Below, piece after piece: positions 33,961 through 42,988 of a DNA stretch of 64,000 nt. A model generated the notes under the pieces. That model made no database searches, was not told the DNA's origin, and worked only from the letters and a program-made list of their open reading frames with translations. The stretch spans positions 1 to 64,000 of the forward strand of contig NZ_VITY01000019.1 in assembly GCF_007993935.1 (NCBI RefSeq), in the 5' to 3' direction. Source of the DNA: Bradyrhizobium macuxiense. Its GTDB lineage: Bacteria > Pseudomonadota > Alphaproteobacteria > Rhizobiales > Xanthobacteraceae. A program made the translations under genes and the position numbers. Position 1 is the stretch's first letter, and each line of letters starts with the position of its first letter.

Positions 33961-34932
33961 TTACGCGAACACGGCGTCCAGCGCGGCGGAATACGCCGCC
34001 TCGACCAGCGCCGGCTGCTGGCGGCCCAGTGCTTCCATCTTCACGCCTGAATTCACCTCAAGGACGTTCCACGCACCGTCGGCGCGCACGACGTCGATGG
34101 AAGCGAAGCGGATGCCGACGGCCTGCGCGGCCTTGATCGCGAGCGCGATGCAGGCGTCGCGTGTCGCAGCATCCGAGAGCAGCACCGGCTCGGCGCCGGC
34201 ATCGAGGTTGTGCCGCCAGTTGAGCAGCAGCCGTTCGCCGGCCGGCGGAATGGCGTCGAGCGCTGCGGTGTCGAAATCCTCAGTCAGGGTCTTGAGCTGT
34301 TCGGCCGTCGCGGTCGCCTGCGCCAGCGCGCGGAGTGACTGGATGCCGTCGCCGACCACCATTGGGCGCGTCTTGCCGTAGACGATCAGCGCGCGTGCAT
34401 CGAGCAGCACCACGCGCACCTCGTCCTCGATCGCGACATAGGGCGAGATCGCAAGGCTCGGATGCGCGGCAAGGATGCGCGCCACCGCAGTCTCCAGCTG
34501 CATGCGCGTCGTGACGCGGAAGACGAGCTCGCCGGATGTCCCCTCATTGGGTTTGATGACGAGCCCATGCGGATGCGCGTCGAGCAGACGCTGCATCGCA
34601 TCCAGCGAGTCCGATCCCGGGATGTGCTTGCTGAGCTTGTCGCCGAGAAACAGCGTATGCGGAATGGCTGATACGCCGGCCGATGCCAACACTTCGGCGC
34701 AGGCCGATTTGTCGTTGGCGACCTGATGCGCAACCGCGCTGTTCAGCCCGATGTCGTAGCCGATCGCGAGCCGCCGCTCGCTGCCCCTGGTCATGATGAC
34801 CAGCCAGCCGCCTGACCGCACCTCGACCGCAATCGAGCGCGCCAGACAATATTTTTTGATGGTTTCCAGGAAGATTCGCTGGCTGATCAGGACCACGAGA
34901 TCATTTTCCCTTCGTCGTGGTTTTCGTAGCAA
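33961..34932 (-). CDS. ATP-grasp protein related to cyanophycin synthetase/RimK-type ligases
   Basis: Up to 323 residues. The order NDKSACAEVLASAGVSAIPHTLF, HGLVIKPNEGTSGELVF (ATP-binding lysine and glycine loop), VEDEVRVVLLDA-like AIEDEVRVVLLDARALIVYGKTRP and NVLEVNSGVKM (Mg-binding Glu and Asn near the C-terminus) is that of an ATP-grasp ligase; the SDAATRDACIALAIKAAQAVGIRFASIDVV segment is reminiscent of cyanophycin synthetase. It is a stand-alone ATP-grasp domain with no Mur-ligase domain, so it is not a cyanophycin synthetase itself. Substrate unknown. The start is uncertain: the open frame begins at 34932 and a GTG at about 34896 is an alternative. Confidence 0.75.
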   Translation of the reverse strand: MLRKPRRRENDLVVLISQRIFLETIKKYCLARSIAVEVRSGGWLVIMTRGSERRLAIGYDIGLNSAVAHQVANDKSACAEVLASAGVSAIPHTLFLGDKLSKHIPGSDSLDAMQRLLDAHPHGLVIKPNEGTSGELVFRVTTRMQLETAVARILAAHPSLAISPYVAIEDEVRVVLLDARALIVYGKTRPMVVGDGIQSLRALAQATATAEQLKTLTEDFDTAALDAIPPAGERLLLNWRHNLDAGAEPVLLSDAATRDACIALAIKAAQAVGIRFASIDVVRADGAWNVLEVNSGVKMEALGRQQPALVEAAYSAALDAVFA

Positions 34933-34957
34933 TTAATTGCCAGATCGGTGCTGATCT
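34929..34957. promoter_or_regulatory. Two adjacent palindromes in the ATP-grasp/fpr intergenic region
   Basis: GCAATTAATTGC (34929-34940) is a perfect 12-bp palindrome and AGATCGGTGCTGATCT (34942-34957) an interrupted 5-bp inverted repeat. Both sit at the 5' end of the ATP-grasp gene and 240 bp before fpr. Possible operators, unproven. The rest of the gap to 35193 shows nothing recognisable. Confidence 0.3.
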
Positions 34958-35193
34958 CAGCAAGTAAATTACGTGCAGCACCGCGTGTTAACGATGTCGT
35001 GGCTGAACCTCTGCGCGAAATCGAACGACTGCCATTCTGAGATCGCAATTGCACGCCAGTTGATCTTGACTATCTCACGCATTGGCGCAATGGACACGCG
35101 AGATCTTCAGTGATTTCGGCCACTTCTGCGCCGTCGCGAACAGTCTAGAAATCAAACCATTCTAAATCTGGTCAGTCGAGAAAACGAAAACAC

Positions 35194-35967
35194 ATGAGCG
35201 CGTTCTATCGAGAGAAAGTTCTTTCCGTCCAGCACTGGACCGATACGCTTTTCAGCTTCCGGGCGACCCGCGATTCCGGTTTCCGCTTCCAGAATGGGCA
35301 GTTTGCCATGATCGGCCTCGAGGTCGACGGCCGGCCTCTGCTGCGCGCCTATTCGATGGCGAGCGCCAATCACGAGGAAGAGCTCGAGTTCTTCTCGATC
35401 AAGGTGCAGGACGGCCCGCTGACCTCCAAACTGCAGAAGATCCGCGAGGGTGACACCATCCTGGTCGGCCGCAAGGCGACCGGTACGCTGATCACCGACA
35501 ATCTGATTCCCGGCAAGCGGCTGATGCTGCTGTCGACCGGCACCGGCCTTGCGCCGTTCGCGAGCCTGATCAAGGACCCTGAGGTTTATGATCGCTACGA
35601 CCAGATCCTGCTGGTGCATGGCTGCCGCCAGGTCTCCGAACTCGCCTATGGCGAGGAGCTGGTCGCCAAGCTGCGCGACGACGAGCTGTTCGGACCGCTG
35701 CTGTCCGAGAAGCTGTCGTACTATCCGACCGTGACGCGCGAGCCGTTCCGCAACCGCGGCCGCATCACCGACCTGATCACCTCGAACCAGCTGTTCACCG
35801 ATCTGCATCAGGGCCCGCTCGACATCGAGACCGACCGCATCATGATGTGCGGCAGCCCGGCGATGCTGGAAGAGCTCAAGCAGCTGTTCGAGACCCGCGG
35901 CTTCAAGGAAGGCAGCGGCAACACCCCCGGTCACTTCGTGATCGAGAAGGCGTTCGTCGAGCGCTGA
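35194..35967 (+). CDS. fpr: Ferredoxin--NADP(+) reductase
   Basis: Cytoplasmic FAD enzyme exchanging electrons between NADPH and ferredoxin/flavodoxin, 257 residues, the usual size for bacterial subclass I Fpr. RAYSMAS (about 50-56) is the FAD-binding motif; GKRLMLLSTGTGLAPFASLIKD is the NADP pyrophosphate site; CGSPAMLEELKQLFETRGF binds nicotinamide; and the C-terminal VIEKAFVER ending is typical of the proteobacterial enzymes involved in iron-sulfur supply and oxidative-stress response. Monocistronic. Confidence 0.93.
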   Translation: MSAFYREKVLSVQHWTDTLFSFRATRDSGFRFQNGQFAMIGLEVDGRPLLRAYSMASANHEEELEFFSIKVQDGPLTSKLQKIREGDTILVGRKATGTLITDNLIPGKRLMLLSTGTGLAPFASLIKDPEVYDRYDQILLVHGCRQVSELAYGEELVAKLRDDELFGPLLSEKLSYYPTVTREPFRNRGRITDLITSNQLFTDLHQGPLDIETDRIMMCGSPAMLEELKQLFETRGFKEGSGNTPGHFVIEKAFVER

Positions 35968-36004
35968 GACTGTCGGGCCTTTAAGACTGACGGCCTTTAA
36001 GATC

Positions 36005-36124
36005 GTCGTCCTGGCGAAGGCCAGGACCCATTACCATCGCTGCTGATTTGACGAAGGCTGGGGCCCCATCGGGCTCCAGCCTTTTGCATTTGGGGTTATG
36101 GGTCCTGGCCTTCGCCAGGACGAC
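36005..36124. repeat. Interspersed palindromic repeat family A
   Basis: GTCGTCCTGGCGAAGGCCAG GACCCATTACCA pairs with TGGGGTTATGGGTCCTGGCC TTCGCCAGGACGAC; the loop carries GGCTGGGGCCCC/GGGCTCCAGCC. Lies between fpr and the patatin gene; could end fpr transcription. Confidence 0.85.
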
Positions 36125-36218
36125 ACCTGTGTATGTGGCGCCGTCCGATGCCCCGCTGCTATAACTCTCCGCAACGCCGCGCAGCCCTTTCCGAACGCGG
36201 CGACCGGGGAGCCGCACC

Positions 36219-37088
36219 TTGTCCATCACCGATCCGGATGCACCGAAGACCGCCTTTGTGTTCGCCGGCGGCGGCAGCTTTGGCGCGATCCAGGTCGGCA
36301 TGCTGCAGGCGCTCGCCGCGCATGGCGTGGTCGCCGACATGGTGGTCGGCTCCAGCGTCGGCGCATTGAATGGCGCGTTCTATGCCGGCGACCCGTCGGT
36401 CTCGGGGGTGGCGCGGCTGGCCGAGATCTGGCGCGGCCTGAACCGGCAGGACGTGTTTCCGGTGACCTGGCGGACGCTGGTGAGCTTCCTGTGGCGGCGC
36501 GACTTCCTGATCCCGCATGACGGCGTCCGCAAGCTGATCGACGACTACATCCCGTTCCGCAATCTCGAGGACGCGCGGATGCCGATCTATATCGTCACGA
36601 CCGACATCATCAGCGGTGACAGCGTCGTGCTGTCGGAAGGCTCCGCCGCGGAGGCGATCGTGGCCTCGACCGCGATCCCCGGCGCGTTCACGCCGGTGCA
36701 TTACCGCGATCATTTCCTCGCCGACGGCGCGATCTCCAGCAACACGCCGGTTCGCGTCGCCGTGAAGCATGGGGCAAAACGCCTGATCGTGCTGCCGACC
36801 GGACATGCCTGCGCCAACCAGGCGCCGCCGGTCGGCGCGCTCGCCAATGCGCTGCATGCGCTGACGCTGCTGATCGCGCGGCAGCTCGTCAACGAGCTCG
36901 AGAATATCGGCCCCGATGTCGAGTATTTCGTGGTGCCGCCGCTCTGCCCGCTGGTCGGCTCGCCCTACGATTTCTCCCGAACGTCAGATCACATCGCACG
37001 CGCCCTCGACACCACCAATGCGTGGCTTGCCAGCGATGGCCTCAAGCCGGGGCATATCCCGCACGAATTGCAGCCGCACGACCATTGA
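36219..37088 (+). CDS. Patatin-like phospholipase family protein
   Basis: A 289-residue Ser/Asp-dyad lipid acyl hydrolase. FAGGGSFGAIQVGML gives the oxyanion-hole glycines, VVGSSVGALNGAF the nucleophile (GSSVG), and FLADGAISSNTP the catalytic DGA aspartate. This is the RssA/YlbK-like bacterial patatin group. The start is TTG 36219 with GGGGAG at 8 bp. No secretion signal, so cytoplasmic. Substrate lipid unknown; family members act in membrane lipid turnover. Confidence 0.88.
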   Translation: MSITDPDAPKTAFVFAGGGSFGAIQVGMLQALAAHGVVADMVVGSSVGALNGAFYAGDPSVSGVARLAEIWRGLNRQDVFPVTWRTLVSFLWRRDFLIPHDGVRKLIDDYIPFRNLEDARMPIYIVTTDIISGDSVVLSEGSAAEAIVASTAIPGAFTPVHYRDHFLADGAISSNTPVRVAVKHGAKRLIVLPTGHACANQAPPVGALANALHALTLLIARQLVNELENIGPDVEYFVVPPLCPLVGSPYDFSRTSDHIARALDTTNAWLASDGLKPGHIPHELQPHDH

Positions 37089-37100
37089 AGGGGCTCTTAC

Positions 37101-37276
37101 CTCGCCCCGCTTGCGGGGAGAGGTCGGATCGCAGCAGCGCTAGCGGAATGCGATCCGGGTGAGGGGGACTCTCCGCGAACGCAACTGCTACCGTGTGTGC
37201 GGAGGCGGCCCCTCACCCCAACCCTCCAAGAGCGAGCTGCGCTCGTCTCGACCCCGCGAAGAGCGGGGTGAGGGAG
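37101..37276. repeat. Interspersed repeat family E (double, long form)
   Basis: CTCGCCCCGCTTGCGGGGAG plus AGGTCGGATCGCAGC...GCGATCCGGGTGAGGGGG on the left and CCCCTCACCCCAACCCTCC plus GACCCCGCGAAGAGCGGGGT GAGGG on the right form two outward-facing hairpins around a 40-bp spacer. Confidence 0.7.
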
Positions 37277-37354
37277 CAACAAGTGACCTTCGCGCGTCTT
37301 CGTTGCACTGCAGCAGCGAGACCGCGGCTCGTGCACCCGCCCATCCGGGCGGTT

Positions 37355-37368
37355 GTCACATCTGTGAC
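37355..37368. promoter_or_regulatory. Palindrome upstream of the FMN glutamate-synthase-like gene
   Basis: GTCACATCTGTGAC is a 6-bp perfect inverted repeat with a 2-bp centre, 90 bp before the start codon. A possible operator; no regulator gene is adjacent. Confidence 0.3.
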
Positions 37369-37457
37369 TGCTCGGCCGTATAACCGTAGTGCACTTGTTC
37401 CGCGAGTTGGATTAGGCTCAACGCCGACAGGGTATTCCAGGCAGACCGGAGGATTCC

Positions 37458-39083
37458 ATGGACACGCTTCTGCTTCCGTTCTCGCCGCGTTTCATCCTGC
37501 TGACGATCTGCGCCGTCGTCACCGCGCTCCTGCTGCTGGTTGGAATTTTCGACCACAAGGTCTTCAAGATCATCCTGATCCCGCTGGTCATCTTCGGCGC
37601 GCTGACGCTGCTCGGCATCCGCGACTTTACCCAGAAGAACCATGCGGTGCTGCGCAACTACCCGATCTCGGCGCATGTCCGCTTCCTGCTCGAGGAAATC
37701 CGCCCGGAGATGCGGCAGTATTTCTTCGAGAGCGAGAAGGACGGCATGCCGTTCTCGCGCGACACCCGCGCGGTGGTCTATCAGCGCGCCAAGATGGTGC
37801 TGGACAAGCGGCCGTTCGGCACCCAGGAGGACGTCTATCGCGAGGGCTACGAGTGGATGCATCATTCGGTGGCGCCGAAGCCGCGTGCCGACGAGAAATT
37901 TCGCATCACGATCGGCGGGCCCGATTGCACCAAGCCGTATTCGGCCTCGGTCTTCAACATCTCGGCGATGAGCTTTGGCGCGCTCAGCCCGAACGCGGTG
38001 CGGGCGCTGAATGCCGGCGCCAAGAAGGGCGGCTTCGCCCACGACACCGGCGAGGGCGGCGTCAGCCCCTATCACCGCGAGATGGGCGGCGACATCATCT
38101 GGGAGGTCGGCTCCGGCTATTTCGGCTGCCGCAACCGTGACGGCACCTTCAATCCGGAGCTCTTTGCAAGCGTCGCGGGCGACGACCAGATCAAGATGGT
38201 CGAGCTCAAGATCAGCCAGGGCGCCAAGCCCGGCCATGGCGGCGTGCTGCCGGCCGCGAAGGTCTCCGAGGAGATCTCCAAGATCCGCGGCGTGCCGATG
38301 GGCGAGGACTGCATTTCTCCCGCCTATCACAAGGCGTTCTCGACGCCGATCCAGATGATGGAATTCGTCGCCCAGATGCGCAAGCTGTCCGGCGGCAAGC
38401 CGGCCGGCTTCAAGATGTGCATCGGCCATCCCTGGGAGTTCCTGGCGATCTGCAAGGCGATGAAGGAGAGCGGGCTCTATCCCGACTTCATCGTGGTCGA
38501 CGGCAATGAAGGCGGCACCGGCGCCGCGCCGCTCGAGTTCATGGACCATCTGGGCATGCCGATGCGCGAGGGCGTCAATTTCGTCCACAACGCGCTGATC
38601 GGCATCGGTGCGCGCGATCGCATCAAGATCGGCGCTTCGGGCAAGATCGCCACCGCCTTCGATATGGCGCGCGCGATGGCGATCGGCGCCGACTGGTGCA
38701 ATTCGGCCCGCGGCTTCATGTTCGCGCTCGGCTGCATCCAGTCGCTGAGCTGCCACACCGACCGCTGCCCGACCGGCGTCACCTCGCAGGACCCGATCCG
38801 CAACCGCGCGCTCTATGTGCCGGACAAGATCGAGCGGGTGTACAACTACCACCACTCGACCCTGCACGCGCTGACCGAGCTGCTCGCCGCCGCCGGACTC
38901 GAGCACACCAAGGAGCTGCGCCCGATCCACTTCTCGCAGCGGAGCTCGACCACCGACGTCCGCACCTTCGCGCAGCTCTATCCGACGCTGCGCCCGGGCG
39001 AACTGCTCGAAGGCACCCAGGACTCCCGCTTCCGCGACGCCTGGGCGATGGCGCGCGCGGATTCGTTCCAGCCGGCCGGGTAG
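37458..39083 (+). CDS. FMN-binding glutamate-synthase-like protein, membrane-anchored
   Basis: A 541-residue protein: two hydrophobic segments at the N-terminus (about 10-30 and 34-52), then a TIM-barrel like the FMN domain of the glutamate synthase large subunit. Visible hallmarks are MSFGALSPNAVRALNAGAKKGGF, SQGAKPGHGGVLPAAKVSEEI, VDGNEGGTGAAPLEFMDHLG and the cysteine cluster CIQSLSCHTDRCPTGV, which in glutamate synthase binds [3Fe-4S]. No glutaminase or NADPH subunit is nearby, so real glutamate synthase activity is doubtful. ATG 37458 follows CGGAGG. The electron donor and substrate are unknown. Confidence 0.87.
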   Translation: MDTLLLPFSPRFILLTICAVVTALLLLVGIFDHKVFKIILIPLVIFGALTLLGIRDFTQKNHAVLRNYPISAHVRFLLEEIRPEMRQYFFESEKDGMPFSRDTRAVVYQRAKMVLDKRPFGTQEDVYREGYEWMHHSVAPKPRADEKFRITIGGPDCTKPYSASVFNISAMSFGALSPNAVRALNAGAKKGGFAHDTGEGGVSPYHREMGGDIIWEVGSGYFGCRNRDGTFNPELFASVAGDDQIKMVELKISQGAKPGHGGVLPAAKVSEEISKIRGVPMGEDCISPAYHKAFSTPIQMMEFVAQMRKLSGGKPAGFKMCIGHPWEFLAICKAMKESGLYPDFIVVDGNEGGTGAAPLEFMDHLGMPMREGVNFVHNALIGIGARDRIKIGASGKIATAFDMARAMAIGADWCNSARGFMFALGCIQSLSCHTDRCPTGVTSQDPIRNRALYVPDKIERVYNYHHSTLHALTELLAAAGLEHTKELRPIHFSQRSSTTDVRTFAQLYPTLRPGELLEGTQDSRFRDAWAMARADSFQPAG

Positions 39084-39099
39084 TCGGGGCCATCAATCC

Positions 39100-39185
39100 G
39101 TAGCCCGGATGGAGCGGAGCGAAATCCGGGGCCACAGGATTCGTTGGTGACCGTCCCGGATTACGCTTCGCTTCATCCGGGCTAC
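39100..39185. repeat. Interspersed palindromic repeat family C
   Basis: GTAGCCCGGATGGAGCGGAG CGAAATCCGGG pairs with CCCGGATTACGCTTCGCTTC ATCCGGGCTAC. It lies between convergent stops, 5 bp from the monooxygenase stop. Other copies: 40891-40977 and a decayed one at 5698-5825. Confidence 0.85.
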
Positions 39186-39190
39186 GCTTG

Positions 39191-40660
39191 CTATGTACTG
39201 CTGGGCGCGCCGAACCATTTGGTCAGCGCTTCCGTGAGGCCGGTGCGGGTCCGGTCTCCGACCCATGCCACGTAGCCGTCGGGCCGGATCAGCACCGCGG
39301 CAGGTGTCGGAACCGGGCCGAGCGCTGGAAGCTCGAAGGCGCCGGCATCATCGGCGTCGACCAGCTGAACCCGGTCGGTCCATCCCGCGATGTCGATGCT
39401 GCCGGGCTCGCCGAAATTCAGCAGCACCGGCCGCGCCTGGTGCAGCAGCGCGAAGACCCGGCGCGGGCCGCCGGCGGTGACGAGGTCGAGATCGGGCATA
39501 CGGCGTCCGAGCAACGGATGGCCACAGCCGAAATCGTAATGAAGATCGAGGCCCGACATCATCGCGACAAATCGCCGGCGCGGCTCATCCATGCGCAGCA
39601 GATCGGAGACGATTTCGTTCAGCGCCTTGCTGCGCGCATCGGTGCGGTTGAGCGCGACATGCGCCATGGTGTTGCGCAGCACGCGGGCCGCGACCGGATG
39701 CCGTTCGGCCTGATAGCTGTCGAGCAGGCCGTCCGGCGAGATCAGCTTGACCACCTGGGCGAGCTTCCAGCCCAGATTCACCGCGTCCTGCACGCCGATA
39801 TTGAGGCCCTGTCCGCCCATCGGCGGATGCACATGGGCGGCATCGCCGGCCAGCAGCACGCGCTGGCTGCGATAGGTCACCGCCTGCCGGGTCATGTCGG
39901 TGAAGCGCGAGATCCAGGCCGGGCTGTGGATGCCGAAATCGGTGCCGTACGCGGCGGCCAGCGTCTCGCTGACGTCGCGCAGGGTCGGCGCTCTGTCGGT
40001 GCCGAGCTGCCGCTCGGTCAGCACGACCCGCACCCGGCCGCTGTCTTCCACCTTGCCGATCGCATAGGTGCCGGTGTCGTCCTGGCGAAAGCCCCATTGC
40101 GGTTCGCTGGACATCTCGGCCTCGGCGATCAGCCAGCTCCTGGTCGGATCCCATCCGGTGAATTCGATGCCGGCCGCTTTGCGCACGATGCTCCGGCCGC
40201 CGTCGCAGCCGACCAGATACTGCGCCCGGAGCCGGCCGTCCGACAGTTCGACGTCGACGCCGGCCTCGTCCTGAGTAAAGCCGGTCACCTCGCGCGCGCG
40301 ATAGATCGGCACCGCGAGCTCGCCCACCCATTCGCCGAGAATGCGCTCGGTATGGGTCTGGAACAGCCCGAGCGTGAAATTGCGCCGGGTCGGAAAGTCG
40401 GTGATATCAAGCGGAACCAGATGCGAGTGGAACAGCACCGCGGGATGGCGCGTCCCCTGCGCGACGAAGCGGTCGCCGATGCCGCGCTGATCGAGCACCT
40501 CCATGGTGCGGGCATGCAGGCCGCCCGCCCGCGAGCCGATCAGGTCCGCCCTCGCGCGCCGCTCGACGACGGCGACATCGACGCCGGCCAGCGCCAGCTC
40601 GCCCGCCAGCATCAGCCCGGTCGGACCTCCGCCGGCAATCACCACAGCATGTTCCCGCAT
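39191..40660 (-). CDS. FAD-dependent aromatic monooxygenase (PheA/TfdB family)
   Basis: A 489-residue flavoprotein hydroxylase. VVIAGGGPTGLMLAGELALAG is the FAD fold, DGGRSIVRKAAGIEF the central DG motif that touches FAD and NADPH, and LLAGDAAHVHPPMGGQGLNIGVQDAVNLGWKLA the second FAD motif. A C-terminal thioredoxin-like tail of about 120 residues, as in phenol hydroxylase/MhpA/polyketide hydroxylases, ends at SST. The start ATG 40660 follows CGGAGGAG; the open frame extends 37 codons upstream through a repeat. Substrate unknown; a phenolic compound is likely. Confidence 0.85.
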   Translation of the reverse strand: MREHAVVIAGGGPTGLMLAGELALAGVDVAVVERRARADLIGSRAGGLHARTMEVLDQRGIGDRFVAQGTRHPAVLFHSHLVPLDITDFPTRRNFTLGLFQTHTERILGEWVGELAVPIYRAREVTGFTQDEAGVDVELSDGRLRAQYLVGCDGGRSIVRKAAGIEFTGWDPTRSWLIAEAEMSSEPQWGFRQDDTGTYAIGKVEDSGRVRVVLTERQLGTDRAPTLRDVSETLAAAYGTDFGIHSPAWISRFTDMTRQAVTYRSQRVLLAGDAAHVHPPMGGQGLNIGVQDAVNLGWKLAQVVKLISPDGLLDSYQAERHPVAARVLRNTMAHVALNRTDARSKALNEIVSDLLRMDEPRRRFVAMMSGLDLHYDFGCGHPLLGRRMPDLDLVTAGGPRRVFALLHQARPVLLNFGEPGSIDIAGWTDRVQLVDADDAGAFELPALGPVPTPAAVLIRPDGYVAWVGDRTRTGLTEALTKWFGAPSST

Positions 40661-40782
40661 CCCGCACTCCTCCGTTCGATTGGGCGCGCGTTCTACGGGA
40701 TGTCCCCGGGCTTGCGGCAAGCCCGGGGGGTCTACATATATCTGAGTGGGGAGAGGGCGTTTGCTGCCCAACCAATTCAGCC

Positions 40783-40867
40783 GTCATTGCGAGGAGCGAA
40801 GCGACGAAGCAATCCATGCTTCGGCATACGCGGCGCTATGGATTGCTTCGCTTCGCTCGCAATGACG
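40783..40867. repeat. Interspersed palindromic repeat family B
   Basis: GTCATTGCGAGGAGCGAAGC GACGAAGCAATCCA pairs with TGGATTGCTTCGCTTCGCTC GCAATGACG with a short loop; a more compact copy of the element at 5861-5979. Confidence 0.85.
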
Positions 40868-40890
40868 GGGAGGCGGTGCCTGTCAGTTTC

Positions 40891-40977
40891 GTAGCCCGGA
40901 TGGAGCGAAGCGCAATCCGGGACAGTTTACCGACGAGAAAGCGGCCCCCGGATTTCGCTGCGCTCCATCCGGGCTAC
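40891..40977. repeat. Interspersed palindromic repeat family C
   Basis: GTAGCCCGGATGGAGCGAAG CGCAATCCGGG pairs with CCCGGATTTCGCTGCGCTCC ATCCGGGCTAC. It follows a family B copy by 23 bp and ends 17 bp before the porin stop, so the region 40661-40993 is mostly repeats and contains no gene. Confidence 0.85.
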
Positions 40978-40993
40978 AGCAGCTGCGTCAGGA

Positions 40994-42988
40994 TCAAAAC
41001 TCGCCGTGGATGCGGCCGGAGAAGATGTGCACCGGGCCGCGGTCGGCGTTGTAGGCGGGGTTGGTGATGAACTGATAGTCCGCGGTCAGCGTCAGGTTCT
41101 TGTTCACCTGGTAGGCGTAATACGTCTCGAAGATCCGCTCCGGACTGTAGTTCAGCGCGCCGTCGCCGATCAGAAGACCGAGGCCGCCGGCGGCGAGATA
41201 GTCGCGATGCGCCGATGACAGCCCGTTGACCGCGCCGCCGATGCCGATCGTGTCATTGGCCCGGCCCCATCGGCTGCCCTTGATCGACAGGCCGCCGGAG
41301 ACGCTGCGATCGACATCGGTGAACGACAGGATCTCGTTGCGGCCGTCGTTCCAGCTCAGGCGGCCGAACAGCCCGACATCGGTTACGATCTGCTGCTCGC
41401 CGTTGAGGTAGAAGCCGTATTTGGTGTTGTCCTTGCGGATGCCGGCCATCACGCCGTTGATGTCGAACGCCGGGTTGGCGTCCTCGATCGCCAGCGCCTG
41501 GCGATAATTGCCGGTGTTGCCGCGATTGCCGAACACGCCGACGCGCAGCTTGCCGGGCTGATCGAAGATCGAATAGCGCCCCTCGAACTCGACCACCGCA
41601 CCGCCATTGTTGGGATTGGAGATCAAGACGTCGCTGTTCGGTGCATTGGGCACCTGGAATACGCCGGCGCGCACCGCCCAATCCTTGCGGTTGAGCTCGA
41701 CCACGGCGCCGCGGGTGTAGCCGGGCAGGTCCGCCGGGAAGTCGTAGGCGGCCGACGCCCACATCGCCCAGTTCATGAAGTCGGCGCGCGGGTCCTTGGC
41801 GTAGGAATTGCCGTCGAAGAAATCGCCCACCGCAAAGCGGCCGACCACGATCGTGAGGCGGTCGATGTCGCGCTTGCCGGCGATCTGGTTGGGACCGTCG
41901 GGAACGTCCTCCTGCTCGCCGCCGAAGCCGAAGGTCTGCTTGAAGTAATAGCGCTGTGGCCGGATCTTCGGATACTGCGCGCCGGCCTTCTGCGCTTCGC
42001 CGTTCGAGAAGCCGGCAAGGCCGAGCGTGCCGTTGAGGCCAAAACCCTGCGCCGTCTCCGGATTGAAGTAGAACTCGCCGCCTTCCCACAGCCGCACGCC
42101 GAGAAACGCCGTCGTGGTCCAGGTTTGCTGCGCCTGTCCCACGCCCGGAAGACTGTTGGTGCCGGAATAGGGCGCGCGAAACGAGGGATAACCCTGACCG
42201 AGCAGCGTCGTCTGTGCGTGCACGCTCCAGTCGCTGGATTCCGGCAGCGCGGTGCGCGTCGGCGTCGCCGACCATGGCGAGTCGCCGAGCTGGTAGTTCA
42301 GGCCGAATTTCAGCAAGTGAATGCGCGGGTCGATGCTGACGCCGGGCATGCCGAAATCATTGAGGCCGAGCCTGCGGCGCGACAGGTCGATGTACTCGTA
42401 TTCGAGCTTCGCGGTCCAGTTGCCGCTCAACGCAAATTCGGCGCCGGCGCCGGCCGTCCAGCCGGTCTGGTACTGGCCGGGCTCCGAGATCACGTTGCCG
42501 CCGCCATCATTGACCCTGACCTGGCTGTGTCCCCAGGCGAAGCCGCCGGTCACATAAGGCATCCAGGTGCCGAAGCTGTAGCCGGCGCGGCCGCGCACCG
42601 TGCCGACATAATCGATCGATGCGTTGAAGGGGCCCAGCGGGCGGCGCACCGGATCGGTCGGGCCGGTGAAGGTCGCGTCCGCCTCGACGCCGAGCACGAA
42701 GCGGTTGGCGAATTCCTTGTTGTAGCCGACCTGGAAGCCGCCGATCCCGCCGGTGATCGTCGGCGGAAACACCACGCCCTGCTCCAGGATCGGATTGGTG
42801 CCCGGACCGAGCGTGCCGTCGCCATAGCCGACATGGGCGCCGACATAGAAGCCGGTCCAGCTGTAGACCGCCTTGGCGGCGGGAGATTTGAGCGGCAGAT
42901 CGGCCGCGGCGGCCGGCGTGCCGAATGCGGCCGCGCCGAGCGCTGCGCCGGCGGCGATCCGAATCCGGAAGAGGTGGACGCAGGTCAT
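40994..42988 (-). CDS. Outer-membrane protein fusing an Omp25-like barrel to an OprB-type carbohydrate porin
   Basis: 664 residues from ATG 42988, which opens a signal peptide cleaved near AAAADLPLK. Residues about 40-240 form a small beta-barrel of the Omp25/RopB type: YSWTGFYVGAHVGYG at its start, repeated alternating strands and KLEYEYIDL...LKFGLNYQLG at its end. The remaining 420 residues are an OprB-like porin, with the aromatic strands WTTTAFLGVRLWEGGEFYFNPE and YYAYQVNKNLTLTADYQFITNPAYNADRGPVHIFSGRIHGEF at the C-terminal end (final Phe, as required for BAM insertion). Role: outer-membrane channel, perhaps for sugars. The longer frame to 43222 is not supported. Confidence 0.82.
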   Translation of the reverse strand: MTCVHLFRIRIAAGAALGAAAFGTPAAAADLPLKSPAAKAVYSWTGFYVGAHVGYGDGTLGPGTNPILEQGVVFPPTITGGIGGFQVGYNKEFANRFVLGVEADATFTGPTDPVRRPLGPFNASIDYVGTVRGRAGYSFGTWMPYVTGGFAWGHSQVRVNDGGGNVISEPGQYQTGWTAGAGAEFALSGNWTAKLEYEYIDLSRRRLGLNDFGMPGVSIDPRIHLLKFGLNYQLGDSPWSATPTRTALPESSDWSVHAQTTLLGQGYPSFRAPYSGTNSLPGVGQAQQTWTTTAFLGVRLWEGGEFYFNPETAQGFGLNGTLGLAGFSNGEAQKAGAQYPKIRPQRYYFKQTFGFGGEQEDVPDGPNQIAGKRDIDRLTIVVGRFAVGDFFDGNSYAKDPRADFMNWAMWASAAYDFPADLPGYTRGAVVELNRKDWAVRAGVFQVPNAPNSDVLISNPNNGGAVVEFEGRYSIFDQPGKLRVGVFGNRGNTGNYRQALAIEDANPAFDINGVMAGIRKDNTKYGFYLNGEQQIVTDVGLFGRLSWNDGRNEILSFTDVDRSVSGGLSIKGSRWGRANDTIGIGGAVNGLSSAHRDYLAAGGLGLLIGDGALNYSPERIFETYYAYQVNKNLTLTADYQFITNPAYNADRGPVHIFSGRIHGEF

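Noticed and set aside
37356..38930. 524-codon frame on the minus strand
   Set aside because: Antisense to the FMN glutamate-synthase-like gene, whose motifs are certain.
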